Below are positions 10,553 to 19,657 of a stretch of DNA of 64,000 nt, piece after piece. Position numbers and translations under genes: made by a program. Source of the stretch: Trichococcus pasteurii (lineage in GTDB: Bacteria > Bacillota > Bacilli > Lactobacillales > Aerococcaceae); the NCBI RefSeq assembly GCF_900112935.1, contig NZ_FONM01000011.1, forward strand, positions 26,814 through 90,813, in the 5' to 3' direction. The notes beneath the pieces were generated by a model, which was not told the DNA's origin, ran no database searches, and was given only the letters and a program-made list of their open reading frames with translations. Position 1 is the stretch's first letter, and each line of letters starts with the position of its first letter.

Positions 10553-11695
10553 TTAAATTGTTCCTCCGTTCCAGATTCGGGTGTTGTCTATTTCTGTTAA
10601 GGTTGCTTCTTGATTATCCGTCAAAATGGTGATATGTCCCATTTTTCTGTCTGTGCGTGATTCAGCTTTGCCATAGTAATGGAAAGACCAATCCGCTTTT
10701 TCTTCCCGCAGCGCGATCGTGCCTTCCATATGCTGCCCAAGGATATTTACCATGATGGCGGGCGACAATTGCCGCGCTGTCGGCATCGGCAATCCGGCGA
10801 CTGCTTGGATATGGGCATCAAATTGGGAAACGTTCATTGCTTCGATTGTGTAATGGCCCGAATTATGCGGACGCGGCGCCAACTCATTGATGAAGATCGT
10901 GTCATCCGCAGCCAGGAACATTTCGATGCCCAGCGTACCCACCAACTGCAGCGCATCAGCGATTTGGTGGGCAGCCTTGTTTGCTTTCTCGGCTACCGCA
11001 GGCGTTACGCGGGCCGGCACGATCGATTCGTGCAGAATATTATTGATGTGGATATTTTCGGAAACCGGAAATACCGTAGCTTCACCTTTTTGGTTGCGTA
11101 CGATCATGACCGAAAGCTCTTTGGTGAAGGGAACCCAGGCCTCCAAAACGCAGATGCTGTCCGCCGCCAACTTCATCGCTTCCTCTTTGTCCGCTTCTGT
11201 TCTCAGGACAACCTGTCCCTTACCATCATACCCGAAACGGGTCGTTTTTAAAACACTCGGATAGCCGATTTTGCCGATGGCAGCATCAAGTTGCTCCGCA
11301 TTTTCAACTACCGCGAATTGCGCAATCGATACCCCAGCTGTTTGAAGGAATTCCTTCTCCTTGATGCGGTCCTGCGTAATCGTCAAAATTTCGCTGCCTT
11401 GCGGAATGCTGGACAGTGTTTCCACTTCCTGCAACGCGGCCGCATCGATGTTCTCAAATTCGAATGTCACGACATCGGATTTTTCGGCCAATTCACGCAA
11501 AGCCACCGCATCAGCGTATGCCGCCTGGATGTGCCAATCCGCTACTTGGGCTGCCGGGCAATTTTCGCCCGGATCCAAAATTCCGACGGTGAAACCCATC
11601 CTCTTCGCGGACTGTGCCAGCATACGTCCTAATTGTCCCCCGCCGATGATGCCGATCACGTCATTTGGTTTCAGTATTTTATACAAGGTCTTCAC
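10553..11695 (-). CDS. purK: N5-CAIR synthetase (ATPase subunit)
   Basis: PurK carboxylates AIR to N5-CAIR with ATP and bicarbonate. It is an ATP-grasp enzyme of about 380 residues. [17 protein letters not shown] is the N-terminal fold; [14 protein letters not shown] is the conserved ATP-grasp region. The likely start is GTG 11695, inside the end of purE (17-nt overlap), with only a weak GGAAAG in front, so coupling to purE translation is probable. An in-frame TTG three codons later is an alternative. Confidence 0.96.
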   Translation of the reverse strand: MKTLYKILKPNDVIGIIGGGQLGRMLAQSAKRMGFTVGILDPGENCPAAQVADWHIQAAYADAVALRELAEKSDVVTFEFENIDAAALQEVETLSSIPQGSEILTITQDRIKEKEFLQTAGVSIAQFAVVENAEQLDAAIGKIGYPSVLKTTRFGYDGKGQVVLRTEADKEEAMKLAADSICVLEAWVPFTKELSVMIVRNQKGEATVFPVSENIHINNILHESIVPARVTPAVAEKANKAAHQIADALQLVGTLGIEMFLAADDTIFINELAPRPHNSGHYTIEAMNVSQFDAHIQAVAGLPMPTARQLSPAIMVNILGQHMEGTIALREEKADWSFHYYGKAESRTDRKMGHITILTDNQEATLTEIDNTRIWNGGTI

Positions 11696-12167
11696 TGCTT
11701 TCCAATACTTTTTGTTTTAAATCTTCCCGTCTCTTTTCCAATCGATCGGCCAAATCCTGATTTTCGATCGACAGGATCTGTACAGCCAGCAGACCGGCAT
11801 TGATTGCCCCTGCTTTGCCGATGGCTACCGTCGCAACCGGAACACCGCCGGGCATCTGGACGATGGACAACAAAGAATCCATTCCGCTCAAAGCGCGTGA
11901 TTGGACAGGAACACCGATGACCGGAAGGGTCGTTTTCGCAGCGATCATACCCGGAAGGTGCGCTGCGCCGCCTGCACCGGCAATGATGACTTTCGTTCCC
12001 GCAGCCCGTGCTTGTTCAGCAAAAGTGAACATCAGATCCGGTGTCCGGTGAGCCGAAACGACTTTCTTTTCATAAGCTATGCCGAATTCATCGAGTATCA
12101 AGCAAGCTTCTTTCATAGTTTCCCAGTCAGAAGTACTACCCATTACGACAGAAACAACCGTATTCAT
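11679..12167 (-). CDS. purE: N5-CAIR mutase
   Basis: PurE moves the carboxyl group of N5-CAIR to C4, giving CAIR. It is class I, 162 residues. [12 protein letters not shown] and AHRTPD are the substrate-binding motifs. The start is ATG 12167, eight bases after GGGGG; earlier in-frame codons back to 12215 have no ribosome site and overlap the promoter. It is the first gene of the purEKB unit. Confidence 0.97.
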   Translation of the reverse strand: MNTVVSVVMGSTSDWETMKEACLILDEFGIAYEKKVVSAHRTPDLMFTFAEQARAAGTKVIIAGAGGAAHLPGMIAAKTTLPVIGVPVQSRALSGMDSLLSIVQMPGGVPVATVAIGKAGAINAGLLAVQILSIENQDLADRLEKRREDLKQKVLESSEDLV

Positions 12168-12200
12168 GCATTTTTCCCCCATTATCAATTTTTCATTTTT

Positions 12201-12229
12201 AATATAGCACATCATCTCCGATTATTCCA
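12201..12229 (-). promoter_or_regulatory. Extended -10 promoter of purEKB
   Basis: TATATT (12206-12201) with an upstream TG dinucleotide gives an extended -10. A poor -35, TGGAAT, lies 17 bp away. A weak -35 behind upstream PurBoxes would suit a promoter needing an activator. Confidence 0.55.
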
Positions 12230-12254
12230 AACAATTTTAGAGAAAATCAGCCTG

Positions 12255-12288
12255 TTTGTTCGGAAATAATCTGTTTTTGTTCGAAAGT
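12255..12288 (-). promoter_or_regulatory. Two PurBoxes upstream of purEKB
   Basis: TTTGTTCGGAAAT (12255-12267) and TTTGTTCGAAAGT (12276-12288) are direct repeats. The first matches the reverse PurBox consensus at all but one position. Their centres are 21 bp apart (two helical turns) and lie about 65-90 bp upstream of the inferred start. Tandem same-face boxes differ from the convergent pair at purC. Confidence 0.55.
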
Positions 12289-12546
12289 GAAGAAGCAATG
12301 GTCTAATTTCACATTAAAAAAGTGACGCTTTTTTTATTCAAAAACCAACCCTTTTTCACCATAAATGGCAATAATATGATAAAATAATGATGTGCAAGCC
12401 CTTCCAAACTAAAAAAATACTGATTCTCTTTTTATTTCCGTATTTATCCTATAGAATAAACTGGAATAATATTATTAAACACGATTTTTTCAACTTATTT
12501 ATTTTATTTCCAACAACCCCATCCACTTACAGAAGGAGTGATGATC

Positions 12547-13263
12547 ATGAATAAATTCTTTGATATCTATATGGACTTGAGAAAAAAAATCGAACATGCA
12601 GAATTCGAGACAGGATCTCTGTTGCCCAGTGAAAAGACGCTTTCGGACCACTATCATGTTTCGCGTGAAACGATCAGAAAGGCTTTGGCTCTGTTGCTGG
12701 AAGGTGGCTATATCCAGAAGAAGCAAGGCAAAGGTTCCATCGTGCTTGACATCAGACGCTTCAATTTCCCCGTTTCCGGGCTGACCAGTTTCAAAGAACT
12801 TCAAGATTCCCAACAAATCCCAAATGAAACAATCGTCATCAAAAATAAGCTAGAAACCCTTCCGGACTTCCTAGCCGAAAATCTGAAGGTGGATCCCGGC
12901 CGCGAAGTGATTTCACTCATCCGCTTGCGCAAGATTGCCGGGGAAGTCGTCATCATGGACAAGGATTACCTCTTCCATGACATCATCGATCAAATCCCTT
13001 CCGAAGCTGCCGAAAATTCCATTTATGCTTACTTGGAGAATGAATTGGGCCTGAATATCGCTTACGCCAAAAAGGAATTCGTCGTGGAGCCGGCGACACG
13101 GGAAGATCACAAACTGATGAACCTGAAGGATGACACGCACGTCGTCGTCGTAAAGAGCGAAGTCTATCTGGAGGACACACGTCTTTTCCAGTACACAGAG
13201 TCGCGCCATCGTTTGGACCGCTTCCGCTTCGTCGAGTTCGCCCGCAGAAAACACAGCCTATAA
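12547..13263 (+). CDS. treR: Trehalose operon repressor, GntR family
   Basis: TreR is a cytosolic DNA-binding repressor released by trehalose-6-phosphate. The start is ATG 12547 (MNKFFDIYMDLRKKIE), eight bases after AGAAGGAG; GTG 12538 and ATG 12541 are too close to it. Product 238 residues. Residues 1-70 form the GntR winged helix (LLPSEKTLSDHYHVSRETIRKA); FNFPVSGLTSFKEL opens the UTRA effector domain as in Bacillus TreR. It is encoded 3 kb from treB-treC, on the other strand, against replication. Two palindromes in front of treB are its likely targets. Confidence 0.92.
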   Translation: MNKFFDIYMDLRKKIEHAEFETGSLLPSEKTLSDHYHVSRETIRKALALLLEGGYIQKKQGKGSIVLDIRRFNFPVSGLTSFKELQDSQQIPNETIVIKNKLETLPDFLAENLKVDPGREVISLIRLRKIAGEVVIMDKDYLFHDIIDQIPSEAAENSIYAYLENELGLNIAYAKKEFVVEPATREDHKLMNLKDDTHVVVVKSEVYLEDTRLFQYTESRHRLDRFRFVEFARRKHSL

Positions 13264-13264
13264 G

Positions 13265-13301
13265 AAAAAAGATGAAGCCAAGCCGGCTTCATCTTTTTTT
13301 T
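13265..13301. terminator. Bidirectional terminator between treR and the lipoprotein gene
   Basis: GATGAAGCC (13271-13279) and GGCTTCATC (13285-13293), flanked by A and T runs, serve the two convergent genes. Confidence 0.9.
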
Positions 13302-13318
13302 GCTTACGCAAGGGTTGC

Positions 13319-14449
13319 TCATTCGTTGACGTTCGTATAATCAACTGTGAAATAGGCACCTTCTGCCATCAGGATATGCCCTGATTCATAAGGGTTTCCG
13401 GCCACAGTAAGGTAGACTTCCTGGACACCGTAATATTCCCCGATCGTATTGACGACACCCTGCAAAATCAGTGATTCCGCCGATGTTCCGGCATTCATCT
13501 CAGAAACGAATTCCTGCGAGAAGTCCACATAGACGCGTCCATCGTCACTCAAGGACAAGCTGTTGATGGAGACGTTCGGTCCGATCAGACTTCCCCCCGG
13601 AGCATCCGGAACGTTCTTCAGCGCCTCCGCCAGAATGGTTCGGGTAACGTCATTGGTCGCATAGGACAAGGCAATACTTGATGCATCCAATCCCATCAGC
13701 TCGCTGTCCGGATAAAAGACGCGCAATTGTTGCGTTTCCGGAACATTCTCGTTGCGGGCTTCCAGACTGGAGGAGACGACCATGTCATCGCCAAGATCCG
13801 TCACCCGTTTCACCAAGCCCATATCCTTTACGTAATAGTCCTTGGTAGTCGAGGTTTCATAAGTCGTCGTCACTTCAAGCGCTTCGAAATTACCCATCGG
13901 TGTTTCGATCTGTGCCGTCAGATTCGTGATTTCGGAAGGGACTCCGCTCGCATTCATCCAACTGTTCCCGACTTCCAAAGGCTCCTTCAACAGAATATCC
14001 AATTGGTTTGCCGCATCGCCGCTTGCTGTTTTTTCAAGCATATTTTCCCTGAAGTAGGTTTCCGGACGCGTGAATACTTCTCTGAGTTCCCCGTCAGCTA
14101 GTTCCAATACCGTCACGATTTGAGTGCCGCCGTTGTTGGAAGTGATCTGCATACGGTTGCCTTCGATATATTGCGGATAGACCGTGAAGGAAGCGTATTC
14201 ATTCCCTTCACCCAAATATTTTGTGAAGACGGATGCGCTGAACGGATAATAAGCCTCGATTGTCGCTGCATCTGCGGGTTCAGAAGAGGACGAGGAAGCC
14301 GAGCCGCTGTCTGTTGATGTGGATACGGATGAAGACACACTGCTGGCAGCCGAAGAATCGGATGAGGAATCGGATCCTCCGAAGAGACTGCAAGAAGCTA
14401 ATAGGGGTACCAACAACGCTACCATCAGGTTCGAAACTTTCTTTCTCAT
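13319..14449 (-). CDS. GerMN-domain lipoprotein
   Basis: The start is ATG 14449 (MRKKVSNLM), behind AGGTGG; a GTG four codons upstream overlaps that site. The product is 376 residues. A lipobox, LLASC, follows a short hydrophobic stretch, so it should be a membrane-anchored lipoprotein facing outward. A Ser-rich linker (about 25-60) leads to a domain with beta-rich sequence and then a GerMN domain in the C-terminal 140 residues (RVFYPDSEL to VDYTNVNE, with VYVDFSQEF). GerMN occurs in spore GerM and in LpqB-type proteins, but its biochemical role is unsettled. No spore gene is nearby. Confidence 0.8.
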   Translation of the reverse strand: MRKKVSNLMVALLVPLLASCSLFGGSDSSSDSSAASSVSSSVSTSTDSGSASSSSSEPADAATIEAYYPFSASVFTKYLGEGNEYASFTVYPQYIEGNRMQITSNNGGTQIVTVLELADGELREVFTRPETYFRENMLEKTASGDAANQLDILLKEPLEVGNSWMNASGVPSEITNLTAQIETPMGNFEALEVTTTYETSTTKDYYVKDMGLVKRVTDLGDDMVVSSSLEARNENVPETQQLRVFYPDSELMGLDASSIALSYATNDVTRTILAEALKNVPDAPGGSLIGPNVSINSLSLSDDGRVYVDFSQEFVSEMNAGTSAESLILQGVVNTIGEYYGVQEVYLTVAGNPYESGHILMAEGAYFTVDYTNVNE

Positions 14450-14566
14450 CTTTTTTCCCACCTTCTGTCTTAGTTGTCTTCATTATATCACAACCGCTTT
14501 CTAAGGCATTGCCCTAACTATCGCTGCAACGTACGAATGCTCTGGCACTGAGTAGCTCCTTTCACG

Positions 14567-14572
14567 TATAAT
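14567..14572 (+). promoter_or_regulatory. -10 element of the DUF438 gene
   Basis: A consensus TATAAT lies 60 bp before the ATG. No good -35 is seen at 16-18 bp. Confidence 0.4.
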
Positions 14573-14631
14573 GAAGCCAGCGCGAAAATTAAAAGAAACA
14601 TTTCACAATTTCAAATAGAGGTGGAAAAATT

Positions 14632-16149
14632 ATGAAGGAAATCAGTTTGAACGATACAGTCTACAATCTGGTGAAGCAGTACCCTGAAATCAGGGAAGTC
14701 ATCATCAGTCTGGGCTTCGAACCGTTGCGCAGCGACAAGATGCTGAATACCGCCGGCCGGATCATGACCATCGGGAAAGCCCTCAAGCGCAATGACGTGC
14801 CGGAGGACATATTCATCGAAACGCTGGCCAAAAACGGGTTCAGCGTGAAGGAAATGGCATCATCAGCAGTAACGGTTGCTCCAAGCGAACCGGCAGAACC
14901 GGCAGAACCGGCCGCTCCAACCGGCGGAATTGCCCGCATGGGTTCCACGGAATTCCAGGAGCGCCAGGACATTCTGCAGAGCCTCATCCTGCGCTTGCAT
15001 AGAGGGGAGGACTGGGATGCGGTGCAAGCCGACTTCAAGAAACATTTCACGGGCGTCAGCGCCTACGAAATTTCCGTCATGGAGCAAGGCCTGATGGGCA
15101 AAGGGATTGACGCCGAAGACATCCAGCGCCTCTGCAACGTGCACGCCTCGCTCTTCGGCGGATCCATCGAAGCGGTCTACACCACTTCAGCAGAACAGCA
15201 GCATGCCGGCCATCCAATCCAAATTATGAAACTCGAAAATTTGGCCATCGAAAATACGCTGGAAAAGGTCAGCAAATTACTGGCTGTTTACCTCGAAACG
15301 AAGGAACCTACCCTGAAGGAAGGCATCCAGAAACAATTGGCGCTGCTCGGCGAATTCGATAAGCATTATGCCCGAAAGGAATACGCCATCTTCCCGATCA
15401 TGGAGAACAAAGGCATCACAGCCCCACCGAAAGTCATGTGGGGTGTCGATGACAATATCCGCGCCATGTATAAAGGCTTCAAAACCCTGCTGCAAAAAGA
15501 GGACTTCGCCGCGATCCCGAAAGCCTTCTCCGACCTGAAATACGAAATGACGGAAATGATCACGAAGGAAGAAGACATCCTCTTGCCGATGATCATCGAC
15601 ATCTTCAACGAGGACCACTGGTTGCAGATCGCCGAAGAGTCTGAGGAAATCGGCTACTGCATCGTCAAACCGGAAGCAAAATGGGTGCCGGAACGGTCCC
15701 TTCCAGAAAATGTTTCACATGAAACACAAACGATTGAAGCAAATCCATACATAAATTTCCAAACCGGGCATCTGACGCCGCACCAGTTGGAAAAGATGCT
15801 GAACAACATCCCTTTGGAATTGACTTTTGTGGATGCCGACAACATCGTGCGTTACTACAATGACAATGGCGAAGAAAAGTTCTTCAAGCGCACGAGCAGC
15901 GCAATCGGCCGCGATGTGCTGAACTGCCATCCACCGAAAAGCTTACCGATCGTCACGAAACTGCTCGCCGACCTGAAATCAGGCGCGAAAGAAAGCGAAT
16001 CAATGTGGTTCCGCGCGATGGGCAAATTCATCCTGGTCACTTACCGCGCCGTCAGGGATGACGACGGCAGCTATATGGGAACACTTGAATATGTGCAGGA
16101 CATCCAACCGATCATCGATCTTGACGGCGAAAAGCGGACACTGTCCTAA
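14632..16149 (+). CDS. DUF1858/DUF438 protein with hemerythrin-like and PAS domains
   Basis: The 505-residue product is cytosolic (no signal or membrane segment). Domains in order: DUF1858 (about 1-70, NDTVYNLVKQYPEIREVIISLGF); a Pro/Ala/Glu linker near 85-100; DUF438 (about 110-180, RQDILQSLILRLHRGEDW); a hemerythrin HHE domain (about 190-325, with HAGHPIQIMKLEN, DKHYARKEYAIFP and EEDILLPM); a PAS-like domain (about 375-500). Such proteins are thought to sense oxygen, NO or redox state, but no partner is known. GGTGG precedes the ATG. It is transcribed against replication and ends at a strong terminator. Confidence 0.85.
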   Translation: MKEISLNDTVYNLVKQYPEIREVIISLGFEPLRSDKMLNTAGRIMTIGKALKRNDVPEDIFIETLAKNGFSVKEMASSAVTVAPSEPAEPAEPAAPTGGIARMGSTEFQERQDILQSLILRLHRGEDWDAVQADFKKHFTGVSAYEISVMEQGLMGKGIDAEDIQRLCNVHASLFGGSIEAVYTTSAEQQHAGHPIQIMKLENLAIENTLEKVSKLLAVYLETKEPTLKEGIQKQLALLGEFDKHYARKEYAIFPIMENKGITAPPKVMWGVDDNIRAMYKGFKTLLQKEDFAAIPKAFSDLKYEMTEMITKEEDILLPMIIDIFNEDHWLQIAEESEEIGYCIVKPEAKWVPERSLPENVSHETQTIEANPYINFQTGHLTPHQLEKMLNNIPLELTFVDADNIVRYYNDNGEEKFFKRTSSAIGRDVLNCHPPKSLPIVTKLLADLKSGAKESESMWFRAMGKFILVTYRAVRDDDGSYMGTLEYVQDIQPIIDLDGEKRTLS

Positions 16150-16177
16150 AGACTTTTCCGGAACTGGCTACCGAAAT

Positions 16178-16224
16178 CAAACAAATGCACGCTGACCCTT
16201 CTTTGGGGCAGCGTGCATTTGTTT
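16178..16224 (+). terminator. Terminator after the DUF438 gene
   Basis: AAACAAATGCACGCTG and its complement CAGCGTGCATTTGTTT form a long stem. It can also serve the convergent treC gene. Confidence 0.85.
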
Positions 16225-16245
16225 CGTCATCACGTGACTAACTGT

Positions 16246-17901
16246 CTATTTGATTATCCTGAAAGCGATGGTTTCGTACGGCTTCAGCGTGAAGGACGGC
16301 GTGAGCTGTCTCTCCCCGTAGTTGCCCGCCAGGAAACTGCTGGCCTTGCTTGCCCATTCCTCCGGTACGCTGATCGTGTACTCCCCGGCATAGAAATGGT
16401 TCAGGACCAGCACTTTTTCCTCATCGTTCTCCCGGATGTAGGCAAACACTTCGGGATCATCCAAGAGGATGCCCTCGTAGGAACCGTCCGCAATGACCGG
16501 AAGTTCTTTCCGGATACGGATCAACTCCTGATAATAACGGAAAATTTTCCCCTCAGCAAGTTCCTTTTCGACGTTCACTTCCGGATAATTGGCCGCCACC
16601 TGCAGCCAAGGCTCGCCGGTCGTAAAGCCTGCGTGCGGACTGCTGTCCCATTGCATCGGCGTCCGGCTGTTGTCCCGGGATTTCTGTTTGATGATGCGCA
16701 TAGCCTCCAGGTGCGGCAAGCCGGCAAGTTTCAGATCACGGTAGGCATTGTGCGACTCGATATCCCGATAAACGCTGATATCGTCATAATCCGGATTCGT
16801 CATGCCGATTTCCTCGCCCTGATAGATGTAGGGCGTGCCCCGCAGCAGATGGATCGTTTGCGCCAGCATGGAGGCTGTTTCGAAAGGATAATGGATCGGA
16901 TCGCCGAAGCGGCTGTTGGCGCGCGGCTGATCGTGATTGTTCCAGAACAGTGCGTTCCAGCCGTTCCCATCCGACATGCCTGCCTGCCACTCATTCAAAA
17001 TCCGCTTCAGTTCCAGGAAATCGAACGGATGATCCGTCCATTTTTCTCCGTCTTTGTAATCGACTTTCAGATGGTGGAAACTGAAGATCATCGACAATTC
17101 GTTCCTTTCCGGATTCGAGTAAAGGATTCCGTTTTCGACAGTGGTCGAAGACATCTCGCCGACTGTGATGATGTCCTCCAGCGTGCCGAACGATGCCTGA
17201 TTCAGCTCGTGGATATAATCATGGACAATCGGACGATCCGTGTAAAGGCTCTTCTCGTTGCTTCCTTGACTGTCGACCAGCGCGACATCCTTGCCGATCA
17301 GGTTCAACACGTCGAAGCGGAAGCCCTTGATGCCCTTTTCCAACCAGAAATTGACGACTTTCTGCAGTTCCTGGCGCACTTTCGGATTGCGCCAATTCAG
17401 ATCCGCCTGCGTGACATCAAACAGATGCAGATAGTACTTTCCGGTATCCCCGAAAGGTGCCCATGCCTCTCCGCCGAATTTTGAACTCCAATTCGTCGGC
17501 AGGCTGCCGTCTGCTTTCGGATCGCGGATGATGTAATAATCCTGGTACTCTTTGTCCCCGGCCAACGCTTTCCGGAACCACTCATGTGTGGTCGATGTAT
17601 GATTGAACACCATGTCGAACATAATTTCGATGCCATGCTGCTTCAGCTTGCCGATCAGTTCTTCAAAATCCGCCATCGTGCCGAAAACAGGATCGATGGC
17701 ATAATAATCAGTGATGTCGTATCCATTGTCCATTTGCGGGGATACGAAGATCGGATTCATCCAAATCATATCGATGCCTAACTCCGCCAAATAGGGCACT
17801 TTGCTGATGATCCCTTGGAGATCACCGATACCGTTGCCATCGGAATCCTTGAATGATTTTGGATAAAGCTGATAGATCACTTTTTTTTGAAAGTCTTTCA
17901 T
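16246..17901 (-). CDS. treC: Trehalose-6-phosphate hydrolase (GH13)
   Basis: Splits trehalose-6-phosphate, delivered by the PTS, into glucose and glucose-6-phosphate in the cytosol. It has 551 residues with the N-terminal motif YQLYPKSFKDSDGNGIGDLQG typical of the oligo-1,6-glucosidase/TreA group. Catalytic residues are Asp197 (GFRFDVLN), Glu249 (VGEMSS) and Asp324 (NHDQPR). Pairing with treB makes phosphotrehalase the best reading; the fold alone could also be an oligoglucosidase. A long hairpin in the 79-bp gap after treB may lower its expression. Called treA in Bacillus. Confidence 0.93.
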   Translation of the reverse strand: MKDFQKKVIYQLYPKSFKDSDGNGIGDLQGIISKVPYLAELGIDMIWMNPIFVSPQMDNGYDITDYYAIDPVFGTMADFEELIGKLKQHGIEIMFDMVFNHTSTTHEWFRKALAGDKEYQDYYIIRDPKADGSLPTNWSSKFGGEAWAPFGDTGKYYLHLFDVTQADLNWRNPKVRQELQKVVNFWLEKGIKGFRFDVLNLIGKDVALVDSQGSNEKSLYTDRPIVHDYIHELNQASFGTLEDIITVGEMSSTTVENGILYSNPERNELSMIFSFHHLKVDYKDGEKWTDHPFDFLELKRILNEWQAGMSDGNGWNALFWNNHDQPRANSRFGDPIHYPFETASMLAQTIHLLRGTPYIYQGEEIGMTNPDYDDISVYRDIESHNAYRDLKLAGLPHLEAMRIIKQKSRDNSRTPMQWDSSPHAGFTTGEPWLQVAANYPEVNVEKELAEGKIFRYYQELIRIRKELPVIADGSYEGILLDDPEVFAYIRENDEEKVLVLNHFYAGEYTISVPEEWASKASSFLAGNYGERQLTPSFTLKPYETIAFRIIK

Positions 17902-17929
17902 TGTAAAGCCCCCTGTCTTCTTACTATGA

Positions 17930-17969
17930 CTGAAGGCAAAAAGCTTCAGTCACAGCTTTTTGCCTTCAG
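17930..17969 (-). other. Long intercistronic hairpin between treB and treC
   Basis: A perfect 16-bp stem: CTGAAGGCAAAAAGCT (17930-17945) and its complement (17954-17969) with an 8-nt loop. The A/T tracts lie inside the stem and no U-run follows, so it is more likely to control mRNA stability or attenuation than full termination. Confidence 0.7.
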
Positions 17970-17980
17970 TAATTCACTTT

Positions 17981-19426
17981 TTATTTTTGCGTTTGGATAA
18001 CCGGTGCGTCCTCGACTTCGCCTTTGGGAACGAAAAGTTGTTTCTTTTCGAACACAATCGTCAACAGGAACGGCACGACGATGGCGATGGCCATACATAC
18101 GAAGAACATAGCCATCGAATCGGTCTGGATGCTCAGGAACCCGGGAATCCCGCCGACTCCGATACTGTTCGCCATGACGTTGAAGGTCGTAGCCACCAAT
18201 CCGGCGATTCCGGATCCAATCATGGCTGCAACGAACGGATAGATGTATTTGATGTTGATCCCGAACATGGCCGGCTCGGTTACGCCCAAGTAGCAGGAAA
18301 TGGCAGCAGGGATGGAAACTTGTTCCTCTTTTTCATTGCCTCTGTGCAGGAAGATGATTGCCAGCACGGCCGAGCCTTGTGCGATATTCGAAAGGGCGAT
18401 CATCGGCCACAGGTTCGTGCCGCCGAAATCAGCAATCAGCTGCAGGTCGATGGCATTGGACATATGATGAAGCCCTGTGATGACAAGCGGAGAATACAGC
18501 GTACCGAAGAACAGACCGAACAACCATCTGAAGTCCCCAGTCAATCCGGCATAGACGACTTCGGAAACCCATTGTCCGATCGTCCAACCGATAGGGCCCA
18601 GCACCGTATGCGCGATGATGACAGTAGGAACCAGGGCCAACAATGGGACCACAATCATCGAAATATATTGCGGAACCCATTTACGCAGCCAAATCTCCAG
18701 ATAGGCCAGCACAAACCCAGCCAACATGGCGGGAATGACTTGTGCTTGATAGCCGATCTTGTTGATCGTGAAAGCACCGAAATCCCAGAACGGAATCTCT
18801 GTTGCACCAGCGACACCATAAGCATTCAATAATTGCGGTGATACCAATGTAATCCCGAGAACGATACCCAGAATCTGCGTAGTGCCCATCTTTTTCGTGA
18901 TGCTCCAAGTAATGCCGACTGGCAAGAAGTGGAAAATCGCCTCACCGATCAGCCAAAGAAAATCATTGACGCCTGTCCAGAACTGCGAATTGGAAACGAT
19001 CGTGCCGTTGGCGAAATTGATCCCTTCAAGCACATTCCGGAATCCGAGGATAAGACCCCCTACTACGATCGCCGGAATCAGCGGCGTAAAGATTTCAGCC
19101 AGCACAGCCATGGCACGCTGCACTACATTTTGGTTCTGCTTGGCCGCCGCTTTTGCCTCGTCTTTCGAAACGCCCTCTTTGCCGGATACCTTCGCGAACT
19201 CGTTATAAAATTGTGGCACTTCATTGCCGATGATGACTTGAAATTGTCCTGCTTGGGTGAAGGTACCTTTCACTGCGGGTATGTCTTCGATCTTCTTGAC
19301 GTTGGCAGCGGTTGGATCCTTCAGGACGAAACGCATCCGGGTGGCACAGTGACTGACTGCAGAAATATTATCGGATCCTCCGATATATTCCAGTAAGTCT
19401 TTTGCATCTTTGTTGAAATCTACCAT
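17981..19426 (-). CDS. treB: PTS trehalose transporter, EIIBC
   Basis: Imports trehalose and phosphorylates it to trehalose-6-phosphate across the membrane. It has 481 residues. The EIIB domain (about 1-85) carries the phosphorylated Cys27 in SAVSHCATRMRFVLKD; the EIIC domain (about 105-470) has some ten hydrophobic segments. No EIIA domain is fused or adjacent, so a separate glucose-type EIIA must serve it. It heads the treB-treC unit behind a promoter flanked by two TreR operators and a cre. GAGGAGGAG precedes the ATG. Called treP in Bacillus. Confidence 0.95.
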   Translation of the reverse strand: MVDFNKDAKDLLEYIGGSDNISAVSHCATRMRFVLKDPTAANVKKIEDIPAVKGTFTQAGQFQVIIGNEVPQFYNEFAKVSGKEGVSKDEAKAAAKQNQNVVQRAMAVLAEIFTPLIPAIVVGGLILGFRNVLEGINFANGTIVSNSQFWTGVNDFLWLIGEAIFHFLPVGITWSITKKMGTTQILGIVLGITLVSPQLLNAYGVAGATEIPFWDFGAFTINKIGYQAQVIPAMLAGFVLAYLEIWLRKWVPQYISMIVVPLLALVPTVIIAHTVLGPIGWTIGQWVSEVVYAGLTGDFRWLFGLFFGTLYSPLVITGLHHMSNAIDLQLIADFGGTNLWPMIALSNIAQGSAVLAIIFLHRGNEKEEQVSIPAAISCYLGVTEPAMFGINIKYIYPFVAAMIGSGIAGLVATTFNVMANSIGVGGIPGFLSIQTDSMAMFFVCMAIAIVVPFLLTIVFEKKQLFVPKGEVEDAPVIQTQK

Positions 19427-19440
19427 TCTTTCTCCTCCTC

Positions 19441-19458
19441 AACTTGTATAGACATGTT
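19441..19458 (-). promoter_or_regulatory. TreR operator 1
   Basis: AACTTGTATAGACATGTT, an imperfect palindrome of the TTGTATATACAA class, lies between the -10 and the treB ribosome site. Confidence 0.75.
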
Positions 19459-19470
19459 ACTTACGTCATT

Positions 19471-19500
19471 ATTTTACCGCGAATAACTTTGCATTGCAAA
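19471..19500 (-). promoter_or_regulatory. treB promoter
   Basis: TTTGCA (19500-19495) and TAAAAT (19476-19471) are 18 bp apart on the minus strand, between the two TreR operators. Confidence 0.65.
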
Positions 19501-19508
19501 CGTTTTCC
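19494..19508 (+). promoter_or_regulatory. cre site (CcpA) over the treB -35
   Basis: TTGCAAACGTTTTCC matches the cre consensus WTGNAARCGNWWWCA at 14 of 15 positions. CcpA bound here would block RNA polymerase when glucose is present. Confidence 0.75.
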
Positions 19509-19523
19509 TTCTGCGAAACCTTC

Positions 19524-19540
19524 GCTTGTATAGACAAGTT
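19524..19540 (-). promoter_or_regulatory. TreR operator 2
   Basis: GCTTGTATAGACAAGTT, upstream of the -35, shares the TTGTATAGACA core with operator 1. The centres are about 83 bp apart, which would allow looping. Confidence 0.75.
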
Positions 19541-19589
19541 ACGCGTTTTCGCTATTTTATGAAGCGTTATCAAGCTGGACAACACCACT

Positions 19590-19638
19590 AAAAAAAACGG
19601 CAAACAGAATCGGATGAGCCTGATTCCTTGCCGTTTTT
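19590..19638 (-). terminator. Terminator after the YhdH-type oxidoreductase
   Basis: AACGGCAA and TTGCCGTT pair, with an inner GAATC/GATTC stem, and a T run follows on the minus strand. Confidence 0.8.
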
Positions 19639-19657
19639 CTTGATTATGCCAAGCCGA

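Noticed and set aside
12305..12530. Clear promoter for treR
   Set aside because: Several AT-rich -10-like hexamers occur, but none has a good -35 at the proper distance, so no site is called.
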